Source of the DNA: Acidobacteriaceae bacterium
Lineage (GTDB): Bacteria > Acidobacteriota > Terriglobia > Terriglobales > Acidobacteriaceae
DNA length: 5,510 nucleotides
NCBI GenBank assembly: GCA_003164255.1
Contig: PLST01000513.1
Span: 1-5,510, forward strand
Direction: 5' to 3'
The notes beneath the pieces were generated by a model that was given only the letters and a program-made list of their open reading frames with translations, was not told the DNA's origin and searched no databases. Positions 1 through 5,510 of this stretch are shown piece after piece. The position numbers and the translations under genes are program-made. Positions within the stretch are counted from its first letter, which is position 1, and every line of letters begins with the position of its first letter.

Positions 1-1165
1 GGCCAAAGCCGAGGGGCACGGACGGCAGTCCCTCACTAAACTCGGTTTCAGATTTCGCCCACGCGGAACGGAAAAAGCGCTTGTGCCTTTCAACGAAGAG
101 GTCCGAAATTCTCTGCTGCTCCGCCATGAACAGGAAACTCAGCTCGCGCATGGAGCGCTCAGCCTGGTTAATGGTCCCCTTCATTAGCTCGATGCGCCGT
201 TCGGATTCTTCGATTGGCCGCTGAAGCGCGTCGCGGTCCTCACCGATAATTACCAACAGTTGTTCGCTTAAGCGCTGGAGGCCTCGGTCGCAGGCGGCGC
301 GAACGAGGTTTCTGCCCGAGTCTTCAACCAGGCAACGCAAACTCGCTAGCAGTTTTTCCCAGTCCCGCAACGGACCGCGGTTTTCCATCCGTTCGGCGGC
401 ACTCACCTCAAAGACCTCGCCCATCGAGCGATGCAGCCGCCTTTCCAGAATCTCGCGCGTGAATTTAGCCGCTGCCGCGCGCTCCGGATCGCTGGTACGG
501 TCGGCTTTATTGATAACCAGGATCAACTCCTGAACTTGCGTGCCAATTGATTCCACCAGCGCCAACTCCTCGCCCGCAATTGGCGGATCGGCGCCGACCA
601 CAACCAGTGCCGCATCAATATGAGGAATGAACGCCTGCGTGGTTGCCGTATTTCCGGTGAAGACCGAACCCAAGCCTGGCGTGTCCACAAAACACATGCC
701 AGATGACAACAAGGGGCTGGGCACAAATACTTCCGCGCCATCCACGGCTTTTTGGTTTTCGGGGTTCAGTTCTTCGGTAACGTACTCCTTCAACTCAGGC
801 ATGGCAATGTCCCGCCACATCCCGTCTCGCATTCGAACTCGCGCATGAGGTGCGTCGCCAAACCGAATCACGGTAGGCACTGCCGTTACAGGAATAAACC
901 CGGTAGGAACAACCTCGTAGCCGACCAAGGCGTTGAGCAGGGTGGATTTGCCTCGCTTAAATTGGCCGACACAGGCGACGTAGAAACGTCCTTCGGTGAC
1001 CCGCGCTGCGAGCTCACGTGCTTCCTCGGCGACAGGCTCCGTTCCAAGTTCTTGAGCTAGTTTGCCGAGTCGCAACAGGCGGAAAGAGCCGTCCGTGGGT
1101 ACGGGATTCTCAGTCAGGAGGCCTTCGTGGTCAAGTACTGTCAAACTGTTCGTGGATTCCTGCAT
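1..1165 (-). CDS. Dynamin-like GTPase, second of the pair (C-terminus outside window)
   Basis: The first 388 codons are read without a stop to the window edge, so the C-terminal part is missing. The GTPase domain starts after a short N-terminal segment of about 60 residues. G1 is GQFKRGKS (67-74), the G2 threonine is T94 in PVTAVPT, G3 is DTPG (161-164) and G4 is NKAD (219-222), so all nucleotide-binding motifs look intact. Residues from about 265 onward are charged and helical, as in the stalk of bacterial dynamin-like proteins, which bind membranes and remodel them with GTP. Around G1-G2 it is identical to the GTPase at 3253-5355 at 22 of 43 positions, so the two are paralogues. The ATG lies 6 nt after the preceding stop. 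The only Shine-Dalgarno-like sequence is a weak GGGAAGAG about 11 nt upstream, so translation probably depends on coupling. The family call is firm; the membrane role is inferred from the family. Confidence 0.9.
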   Translation of the reverse strand, partial: MQESTNSLTVLDHEGLLTENPVPTDGSFRLLRLGKLAQELGTEPVAEEARELAARVTEGRFYVACVGQFKRGKSTLLNALVGYEVVPTGFIPVTAVPTVIRFGDAPHARVRMRDGMWRDIAMPELKEYVTEELNPENQKAVDGAEVFVPSPLLSSGMCFVDTPGLGSVFTGNTATTQAFIPHIDAALVVVGADPPIAGEELALVESIGTQVQELILVINKADRTSDPERAAAAKFTREILERRLHRSMGEVFEVSAAERMENRGPLRDWEKLLASLRCLVEDSGRNLVRAACDRGLQRLSEQLLVIIGEDRDALQRPIEESERRIELMKGTINQAERSMRELSFLFMAEQQRISDLFVERHKRFFRSAWAKSETEFSEGLPSVPLGFG

Positions 1166-1171
1166 GTGCTA

Positions 1172-1540
1172 TTACGCTCTTCCCGAGGCTGTCTCCTGCT
1201 TAGTCTCCGCCGCGCGCGTGTAACGGATCACCTCGACACGAGACATTGCAATTAGACCCTCTTCAACCATGAGGTCGAGATGAGGAATCAGCTTTTCAAT
1301 CTGTTCCTCACGGTCGATGACAGTCAGCATGATCGGTGCGTCCTTGGAAAACGTCCAATGACTGGCATGGTGAATTCTAGTGCTGGCTCCGTACCCTTCA
1401 ATCCCTCGATACACGGTCGCACCTGCCATCCCGAGTTCCATACACTTGGCCACAATCGCCTCATGCAAAGGCTTGCCTTGCCATTTGTCACCCTCGCCGA
1501 AATGAATACGTAACATGCGCGCCTGATATTGGTCTTTCAT
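1172..1540 (-). CDS. DUF190 family PII-like protein, single domain
   Basis: A 122-residue protein made of one DUF190 domain (COG1993, PII-like, ferredoxin-like fold expected to trimerise). Visible hallmarks are the strand RMLRIHFGEGDKW (8-20), the core motif GATVYRGIEGYGA (40-52), PIML with a following acidic VIDREEQ (69-80), and MVEEGL (91-96). It aligns without gaps to the second domain of the neighbouring protein at roughly 47 of 101 positions, so the two arose by duplication. Its ATG has a good GGAGG 7 nt upstream; an in-frame ATG six codons earlier overlaps the previous stop but lacks such a site. DUF190 genes are known to sit beside crcB/fluC in many genomes, but their ligand and role are unsettled. 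A sensory or adaptor role for FluC or the GTPases is inference. Confidence 0.9.
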   Translation of the reverse strand: MKDQYQARMLRIHFGEGDKWQGKPLHEAIVAKCMELGMAGATVYRGIEGYGASTRIHHASHWTFSKDAPIMLTVIDREEQIEKLIPHLDLMVEEGLIAMSRVEVIRYTRAAETKQETASGRA

Positions 1541-1547
1541 GGTTGAG

Positions 1548-1552
1548 CCTCC
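1548..1552 (-). promoter_or_regulatory. Ribosome binding site GGAGG of the single-domain DUF190 gene
   Basis: GGAGG on the minus strand lies 7 nt before the ATG at 1540. It decides between two in-frame starts: the earlier ATG (1558) forms an ATGA overlap with the upstream stop but has this site inside its own coding sequence. Confidence 0.7.
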
Positions 1553-1554
1553 AC

Positions 1555-2298
1555 TCATGCAGAAACATTCCCCGCCTGCGCTTCCGGTAGATCGACGTCC
1601 AGCGCGCGGTAGGAGTACTTGATGATGTCCACGTCTGAAAACACGACCAATCCTTCTTCCACCATCTGATCCACGAGCGGAAGGAAGGATCGGAGCTTCT
1701 CCTCCGTATCGACTGCCGAGAGCATGATCGAGCAATCGTGGGAGAGCTGGAGGGCCTTGTCTTTGTGAATCCGCCGATGTGCGCCATAACCGAGAATGCC
1801 GCGGTAGACAGTGACGCCGGCAATATCGTTTGCTCGCATGGCTTCAACGAGCGCTTTGTAAAGTGGCTTGTCTTTCCATTGATCGGATTCGCCGATATAG
1901 ATGCGCATCATCTTTGCCTTGCCTTCCATCTTCAGATGCGCAGGGGGAGTGGCCTTTTTCTGCTTCGAGACTTGGGCTGGCTTTGCGAGCGTCGTCTCTT
2001 GTACCTCAATCATTCCGGTTCCGGCCAACTCCTCCAACTTTCCCAGAATCTCGTTTACTTTTTCGCGGGATTCAATGAATTCGATTTTGAGCGGAAGGTG
2101 ATCCGAAATTTCGACGATGCTGGTGGAGTGCATGTGGTGATCCGCGCCGAAACCGGCTATCCCCTTGAGCACGGTTGCTCCGGAGACGCCGCGATAAAAA
2201 AGGAAGTCGAGGATGCTCGAATACGTTGGGACTCCGTGATGCGTCGAGCCCTCGCTCAAATAGATTGATACTTTCATTGCCTTTCCGGCAGTCAACAT
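1555..2298 (-). CDS. Tandem two-domain DUF190 PII-like protein
   Basis: A 247-residue protein, about twice the usual DUF190 length. Domain A (about 8-105) starts KVSIYLSEG and carries GATVLKGIAGFGA (40-52). Domain B (about 129-230) starts MMRIYIGES and carries GVTVYRGILGYGA (161-173) and MVEEGL (212-217). They are joined by a Lys/Pro/Ala-rich linker (106-128) that looks flexible. Domain A is divergent, with H20-H21 and H54-H55-M56-H57, while domain B resembles the next gene's product closely. PII-like domains normally trimerise, so a two-domain chain may form a two-tiered or mixed assembly (inference). The start is the ATG after TGA-GGGAGG-ATCTT; the Met at residue 8 and the ATG at 2370 are less well placed. 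It lies 11 nt after the putative zinc protein gene. Confidence 0.9.
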   Translation of the reverse strand: MLTAGKAMKVSIYLSEGSTHHGVPTYSSILDFLFYRGVSGATVLKGIAGFGADHHMHSTSIVEISDHLPLKIEFIESREKVNEILGKLEELAGTGMIEVQETTLAKPAQVSKQKKATPPAHLKMEGKAKMMRIYIGESDQWKDKPLYKALVEAMRANDIAGVTVYRGILGYGAHRRIHKDKALQLSHDCSIMLSAVDTEEKLRSFLPLVDQMVEEGLVVFSDVDIIKYSYRALDVDLPEAQAGNVSA

Positions 2299-2303
2299 AA
2301 GAT

Positions 2304-2309
2304 CCTCCC
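2304..2309 (-). promoter_or_regulatory. Ribosome binding site GGGAGG of the tandem DUF190 gene
   Basis: GGGAGG follows directly on the TGA stop of the upstream gene and sits 5 nt before the ATG at 2298. It selects this start over in-frame ATGs at 2370 and 2277. Confidence 0.7.
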
Positions 2310-2876
2310 TCAGGAATGTAGTCCGCGCTGTGACACTAGGAACTCGGCAGCGCGGCCGAGCGAGCCCCATCCTGGTCTTTCCGACTCAGGTTTATCCCGC
2401 AAGCTTTCGAGCTCTTGCGTCAACTGCTGGCGGCAGTTCTCAATAATTGCATCGATGCGGGCGGCAACCACGGGCTGAACCTGACGACGAAGTTTGATTC
2501 CATGTGGAATGCAGAAGACCGCGTTTGTTCTGAGCCAATCCGACACGTCCGTTCGGTGAATACAACTGACAAATTCGCGAATACGCCGGTCCTCCTCTGC
2601 GACAATTTCATTGCAAATATCGCAAGTCGTAACTTCGTTAGAGGTCGGCATCGGTGAATCGACCAGCTTGATGAAGACCTGGGCCGCGGTCAACGCGTTC
2701 TGTACTGCCGCCAATCCCCATGTATGAAAGTTGCAGAGGCTATGGGTTTCCTTCTCCGGGCGATTCTGCAGACGGGCCGCCTGATACTCCTTCAGAAAGC
2801 GGCAGAAAGGGCAACCGGATTCGTGAAGAACGTCCAGGACCGACTCGTAGAAGACGAGCTGCTTTTGTGTTCTCAT
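2310..2876 (-). CDS. Putative zinc-binding protein with two CxxC...CxxH sites (DUF6062-like)
   Basis: A 188-residue soluble protein with no signal peptide or membrane segment. It contains an internal repeat of metal-site type: C22PFC25, then 22 residues, then C48NFH51; and C85DIC88, then 33 residues, then C122IPH125. Each set could bind one zinc ion. The C-terminal third (about 130-188) is helical and charged, with a Pro/Gly-rich patch near 163-171. The pattern resembles proteins grouped as DUF6062, but that assignment comes from memory of the CPxC...CxxH layout and is tentative. The ATG overlaps the fluC stop by one base (TGATG), so translation is likely coupled to fluC. The reading frame stays open upstream to 3401, but that extension lies antiparallel to nothing and inside fluC and the large GTPase in another frame, so it is not coding. 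Function is unknown. Confidence 0.8.
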   Translation of the reverse strand: MRTQKQLVFYESVLDVLHESGCPFCRFLKEYQAARLQNRPEKETHSLCNFHTWGLAAVQNALTAAQVFIKLVDSPMPTSNEVTTCDICNEIVAEEDRRIREFVSCIHRTDVSDWLRTNAVFCIPHGIKLRRQVQPVVAARIDAIIENCRQQLTQELESLRDKPESERPGWGSLGRAAEFLVSQRGLHS

Positions 2877-3250
2877 CAGAGGATCTCCGCAAGCGCCGAG
2901 CCAGCCCACACGGCCACAAGCCCAAGGATTAGACTGCTGACTGCGTAAAGGGCGGCAAGTAAGAATGCGCCAGTTCGAATCGTGGAAAAGGTCTCCCACT
3001 CGTACGTCGAAAACGTGCTGTACGCACCGATGAATCCGACTGGTATCAAGAATCTCCAAGCGGGATTCATGTCGGCGCGCTTGGAGAGTACGGTGAGCGA
3101 GAAACCAATGATCATACACGCCGTGATATTGATGACAAATGTCCCGTAAGGAAACTTCGTTCCCATACGGCCGGCAATGGTCGTGCCAACCCAGTACCGA
3201 GCTATGGACCCGAGTGCGCCGCCGAAAGCGATAAGAAGGTATTTCTGCAA
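2876..3250 (-). CDS. crcB: Fluoride ion channel FluC (CrcB)
   Basis: A 124-residue inner-membrane protein of normal CrcB length with four hydrophobic segments (about 3-24, 34-55, 66-86, 94-118). Family motifs are GGALGSIARYW (10-20), GTFVIN with pore residue N41, and GFIGAYSTFSTYE (72-84), which is the TM3 break that holds the structural sodium ion and the Phe-box. F80 matches the first Phe-box residue; the second is Y83 instead of Phe. FluC works as an antiparallel dual-topology dimer that lets fluoride leave the cytoplasm; the single gene copy here fits a homodimer. The start is TTG: no ATG is in frame before residue 29, GGGAGG lies 7 nt upstream, and only 2 nt separate it from the preceding stop. 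It is the strongest functional anchor for the operon. Confidence 0.96.
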   Translation of the reverse strand: MQKYLLIAFGGALGSIARYWVGTTIAGRMGTKFPYGTFVINITACMIIGFSLTVLSKRADMNPAWRFLIPVGFIGAYSTFSTYEWETFSTIRTGAFLLAALYAVSSLILGLVAVWAGSALAEIL

Positions 3251-3252
3251 AC

Positions 3253-5355
3253 CTATGCCTCCCTTTCGATGGTTTCGCTTGCGTCACGGCTCTCGTTTGC
3301 ATTCCAGTTCCGCAACAGAGCCAGGTCTTGTTCGAGCTGAGGTGCGTCGATCGCGCTATCGGAAGTTCCCGAGATCCTTTGGAGCTGAACTCGATAGGCA
3401 TCTGCGTAGGAACCCACCAAGAGCACTATCTTGCTGACAAACTGGCTGCTCCACCGAGACAACGCATCACCGTAAAGGTGAAGCTCTTGTTTCACAAGAG
3501 AGCCCATGTTTTCCCGCAGCGCCTTTTTGATCCGGGAACGTACAAAGCCAGTTCCGAGGAACATCCAGTGGCTCATATTGATGGCTTCGGGGAGTGACGC
3601 CAACTCAAAGCGCGGCATGTCGCGCAAGAGGCTTTCCACCTCCTCCGGCGCAGGGACATCGGCGCGCCCCATCTCCTGCGCCACTGTTTGCAGCGTGGAA
3701 ATTGCACGCTGGCTTACGCCGCGCACGGTCTCTATATGACGTTGCACGGCCTTCCAAACAGCATCATGGAGCCACTCCGAGAGTTGGAGCGACGTGACAC
3801 GAGCATTGGAATTCATTTGCATCCATCGAAGTGTGCTGTCTGCCGTCTCGTTCAGAACCCTCTCCGGCGTCTCGGCAAGTTCAAAAAAGGCGTGGCTGAG
3901 TATGGTGCCTTGTTCTCCGATTTCTCCGGTCACAAGGCGCAATTGCTCTTCAAGATTATGTACATCGCGCGGGATCTCCCGTCCCCTGCGCTTTGTCTGG
4001 TCGATAGTCGTCTCCAGGGCCGCGATCATTGAACTACGCAAGGCTCCGATTTTTCTCGCAACAGAGGCATTCCTGAGATTTCGGGCCTGGTCGAATCGAG
4101 GAAGCAACTCCCGCTCAAAGAAATGATCGAGCAGGATGGCGTGGTTGGGCAGTGAGCTAACGGGGTGCACATTCATCCCAAGGCCCAATTCGGCTTGCAA
4201 TTGTTCCTGGATATAGGCAGTCGCCCGATGGAGATCCCCTGCCGCAAGCAGGTCAGCCTTGCTGAGCAGAACGATAGCCGGAATTCCGCCTTCGTAGAGC
4301 AGACGCAGAGTCCCAATGTCTTCTTCATTCAAGGCCGTTCCTGCGTCAATCAGAAGCAGCGCAAGGTCACACGACGGAAGATAGGCAAGGGTTTCCGCAG
4401 CACCCCGTCTGGCCAGGGAACCAAGTCCCGGCGTATCCACTAGCACGATGCCCTCTTTGAGGCGAGGCGACGGGACTTCAACAACCGCACGCACCACATT
4501 CCGCAGATTGCCGGGATTCCCTTGTTCCGATACCAGCTTGGCAAGCTCTTCGAGCGTGACGGTCTCTTCTCTCCCGTGGCCATACGCCACGTCAGCGCGT
4601 AAGGTTGCTCCATAGCGTAATTTCGTAGGCACAGCGGTAATGGGGTTAATGCCTACTGGAAGAACATCTGTGTTCAGGAGCGCATTCAGAAGTGAGGATT
4701 TTCCACTACTCACCCGACCGAAGAGCGCCACTTCCAGGTTGTTGTCTTCCAGGCGGGACGCAAGCGAATCGATACGCGACCGGAATTCCACTAACCCGTG
4801 ACGAGTGATGAGTTGCTCGATCAATCGCAAAAGAGCAACATCGTATCCGGTTTCTTCCAGCTTCTTAAGACGCGACTCCAAATTGGTGCCCAGCTCCTGG
4901 CGGAGATACCGTTCCATTCCGCTCGCCAGCGAGCGTAGCTCGTGGACTACGCCATTGAGCTCGTTCACCGCATCCTCTGGCACGGGGCCGCACCCGCGCA
5001 TGTAACTGGGTCGGAGTTCCTCGATCGCGATGTCGATAAACGTAAGGTCAACTTTGATCGAACGCGTGACTGGGATCTCCGGCGATTCCGGCTTCATGTG
5101 CTGCCAGTCCAAGGCTCTTAGCAGTTGAGACCGAAGTCGGCGAATATGGTCTTCGATCACCCGCGCCTGTGCAGGAGTGATGTCAACGACGTAACGGGGA
5201 AATGGGGAAAGAGATGCTGCGGAATGGAGAACTTGTTCGATCTCGCTCAACATCTTGTCGATGTATTGGCAGGTGATGATCAGGCGTCGCTGCTGGGTTT
5301 CGTTCAGCTCCCCTGGGTGTCGCGCTTTTACGATTTCTAGTCCGGATTTGGGCAT
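3253..5355 (-). CDS. Dynamin-like GTPase, first gene of the operon
   Basis: A 700-residue bacterial dynamin-like protein. An N-terminal helical region (1-205) precedes the GTPase domain (about 207-425): G1 GRVSSGKS (213-220), G2 T240 in PITAVPT, G3 DTPG (307-310), G4 SKAD (365-368). A long helical stalk follows (about 430-670). A short hydrophobic stretch, MSHWMFLGTGFV (594-605), could be a membrane-inserting paddle, but it is too short for a clear transmembrane helix. The family binds and deforms lipid bilayers with GTP, and members are often encoded in pairs that form hetero-oligomers, as with the paralogue at 1-1165. The ATG has GGAGGAG just upstream. Both lie in the arm of a hairpin that overlaps a predicted fluoride riboswitch, so translation is probably fluoride-controlled. 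fluC begins 2 nt after the stop, and its ribosome binding site lies in the last codons here. Confidence 0.93.
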   Translation of the reverse strand: MPKSGLEIVKARHPGELNETQQRRLIITCQYIDKMLSEIEQVLHSAASLSPFPRYVVDITPAQARVIEDHIRRLRSQLLRALDWQHMKPESPEIPVTRSIKVDLTFIDIAIEELRPSYMRGCGPVPEDAVNELNGVVHELRSLASGMERYLRQELGTNLESRLKKLEETGYDVALLRLIEQLITRHGLVEFRSRIDSLASRLEDNNLEVALFGRVSSGKSSLLNALLNTDVLPVGINPITAVPTKLRYGATLRADVAYGHGREETVTLEELAKLVSEQGNPGNLRNVVRAVVEVPSPRLKEGIVLVDTPGLGSLARRGAAETLAYLPSCDLALLLIDAGTALNEEDIGTLRLLYEGGIPAIVLLSKADLLAAGDLHRATAYIQEQLQAELGLGMNVHPVSSLPNHAILLDHFFERELLPRFDQARNLRNASVARKIGALRSSMIAALETTIDQTKRRGREIPRDVHNLEEQLRLVTGEIGEQGTILSHAFFELAETPERVLNETADSTLRWMQMNSNARVTSLQLSEWLHDAVWKAVQRHIETVRGVSQRAISTLQTVAQEMGRADVPAPEEVESLLRDMPRFELASLPEAINMSHWMFLGTGFVRSRIKKALRENMGSLVKQELHLYGDALSRWSSQFVSKIVLLVGSYADAYRVQLQRISGTSDSAIDAPQLEQDLALLRNWNANESRDASETIEREA
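3258..3263 (-). promoter_or_regulatory. Ribosome binding site GGGAGG for the TTG start of crcB
   Basis: GGGAGG lies inside the last codons of the large GTPase gene, 7 nt before TTG at 3250. It supports the non-ATG start and implies that ribosomes ending the GTPase reinitiate on crcB. Confidence 0.75.
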
Positions 5356-5397
5356 GACTCCTCCAAGTTTTCTTCAGCTTCGAGGAGTCATCTGCCC
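5350..5397 (-). promoter_or_regulatory. Hairpin sequestering the ribosome binding site and start codon (riboswitch expression platform)
   Basis: In the minus-strand RNA, GGGC (5397-5394), a 2-nt bulge AG, and ATGACTCCTC (5391-5382) pair perfectly with GAGGAGTCAT (5363-5354) and GCCC (5353-5350), giving 14 base pairs across an 18-nt loop; AAG and CTT inside the loop can add three more. The 3' arm contains most of the GGAGGAG ribosome binding site (5364-5358) and the ATG of the large GTPase gene. No U-rich tract follows, so it is not an intrinsic terminator; control of translation initiation is the simplest reading. Its 5' arm reuses the pseudoknot strand and one stem-2 strand of the predicted fluoride aptamer, so the two folds are mutually exclusive. 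Confidence 0.8.
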
Positions 5398-5430
5398 AGT
5401 AGAGCGGTCTTCAGGTGGACTCCAACACCC
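5383..5430 (-). promoter_or_regulatory. Fluoride riboswitch aptamer (crcB RNA motif)
   Basis: Read on the minus strand, stem 1 is GGGTG (5430-5426) with CCACC/T (5417-5413), including one G-U pair. Its loop GGAGTC (5423-5418) forms a 6-bp pseudoknot with GACTCC (5389-5384). Stem 2 is GCTC (5405-5402) with GGGC (5397-5394) around a 4-nt loop. From memory of the Thermotoga petrophila aptamer, the layout matches: a 5-bp stem 1, an 8-nt loop, a 6-bp pseudoknot of different sequence (GAGGCC/GGCCTC there), and the downstream block ATGACTCCT close to that of the Bacillus cereus crcB riboswitch. The equivalent of U48 is kept; the A6 and U38 equivalents are swapped to U (5425) and A (5393), and the linker between stems is about two nt longer than usual. 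A fluoride channel gene downstream supports the call. Not confirmed by a covariance model. Confidence 0.82.
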
Positions 5431-5441
5431 ACAGTTGCTTG

Positions 5442-5510
5442 CTATGCCTTTACTGCCTTGTGCCACCGCTCATACACGCTGGCGCCGGCGTACCGAGCCT
5501 TTGCCCCGAG
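5442..5510 (-). CDS. Possible C-terminal tail of an upstream gene (partial)
   Basis: A reading frame enters at the window edge and ends at TAG (5444-5442) after 23 sense codons or fewer, with a last stretch ASVYERWHKAVKA that looks like an ordinary basic C-terminal helix. Too little is present to name a family. Another frame is also open for 19 codons, so coding status rests on composition only. It ends 11 nt before the riboswitch aptamer. If real, the promoter for the fluoride operon would lie inside this gene or farther upstream; no convincing -35/-10 pair is visible in 5432-5510. Confidence 0.35.
   Translation of the reverse strand, partial: LGAKARYAGASVYERWHKAVKA

Noticed and set aside
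1541..1558. ATG at 1558 (ATGA overlap) as start of the single-domain DUF190 protein
   Set aside because: It has no good ribosome site, whereas the in-frame ATG at 1540 has GGAGG 7 nt upstream; domain homology starts after both.
1738..2268. Plus-strand open frame of 176 codons opposite the tandem DUF190 gene
   Set aside because: It is antisense to a clearly conserved protein, has no recognisable domain, and reflects codon bias of the real gene.
2877..3401. Extension of the putative zinc protein frame upstream to 3401
   Set aside because: The extension overlaps fluC and the end of the GTPase on the same strand in another frame, has low-likelihood composition, and a TGATG-coupled start exists at 2876.
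4250..4265. SKAD instead of NKAD in the large GTPase as a sign of inactivation
   Set aside because: The first G4 position varies in bacterial dynamin-like proteins, and Lys and Asp are kept along with intact G1-G3.
5350..5397. The strong hairpin as an intrinsic transcription terminator
   Set aside because: No run of U follows the 3' arm on the minus strand, and the arm holds the ribosome binding site and start codon of a long gene.
5432..5510. Promoter for the operon directly upstream of the aptamer
   Set aside because: TATGAG and TAAAGG-like hexamers occur, but none has a suitable -35 element at normal spacing.

Overview
The window is a bacterial chromosome segment, moderately GC-rich by eye, with genes packed head to tail and all on the minus strand. 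No gene identifies the taxon with certainty. A dynamin-like GTPase pair with FluC and DUF190 proteins would fit an environmental Gram-negative such as an acidobacterium, but that is only a guess. No mobile element, CRISPR array, tRNA or rRNA was seen.

In transcription order (high to low coordinates) there is: a possible C-terminal tail of an upstream gene (5442-5510); an 86-nt leader (5356-5441); a 700-residue dynamin-like GTPase (3253-5355); a FluC/CrcB fluoride channel starting at TTG (2876-3250); a 188-residue protein with two CxxC...CxxH putative zinc sites (2310-2876); a protein with two tandem DUF190 (PII-like) domains (1555-2298); a single-domain DUF190 protein (1172-1540); and a second dynamin-like GTPase that runs off the window (1-1165). 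Junctions inside the block are 2 nt, a 1-nt overlap, 11, 14 and 6 nt, so the six genes look like one operon with translational coupling.

The most informative element is the leader. At 5383-5430 (minus strand) it folds like the fluoride riboswitch (crcB RNA) aptamer: two short stems plus a perfect 6-bp pseudoknot between GGAGTC and GACTCC. The same GACTCC strand can instead pair with the ribosome binding site and start codon of the large GTPase in a long hairpin (5350-5397). The two folds exclude each other, which gives a plausible translational ON switch for fluoride. The presence of fluC in the operon independently supports the riboswitch call.

The inferred system is a fluoride-induced operon in which the first, directly switched gene is a membrane-remodelling GTPase and not the fluoride exporter. 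FluC would remove fluoride. The two GTPases may act together on the membrane. The three PII-like domains and the putative zinc protein are candidate sensors or adaptors. The link between dynamin-like proteins and fluoride stress is inference from this arrangement.
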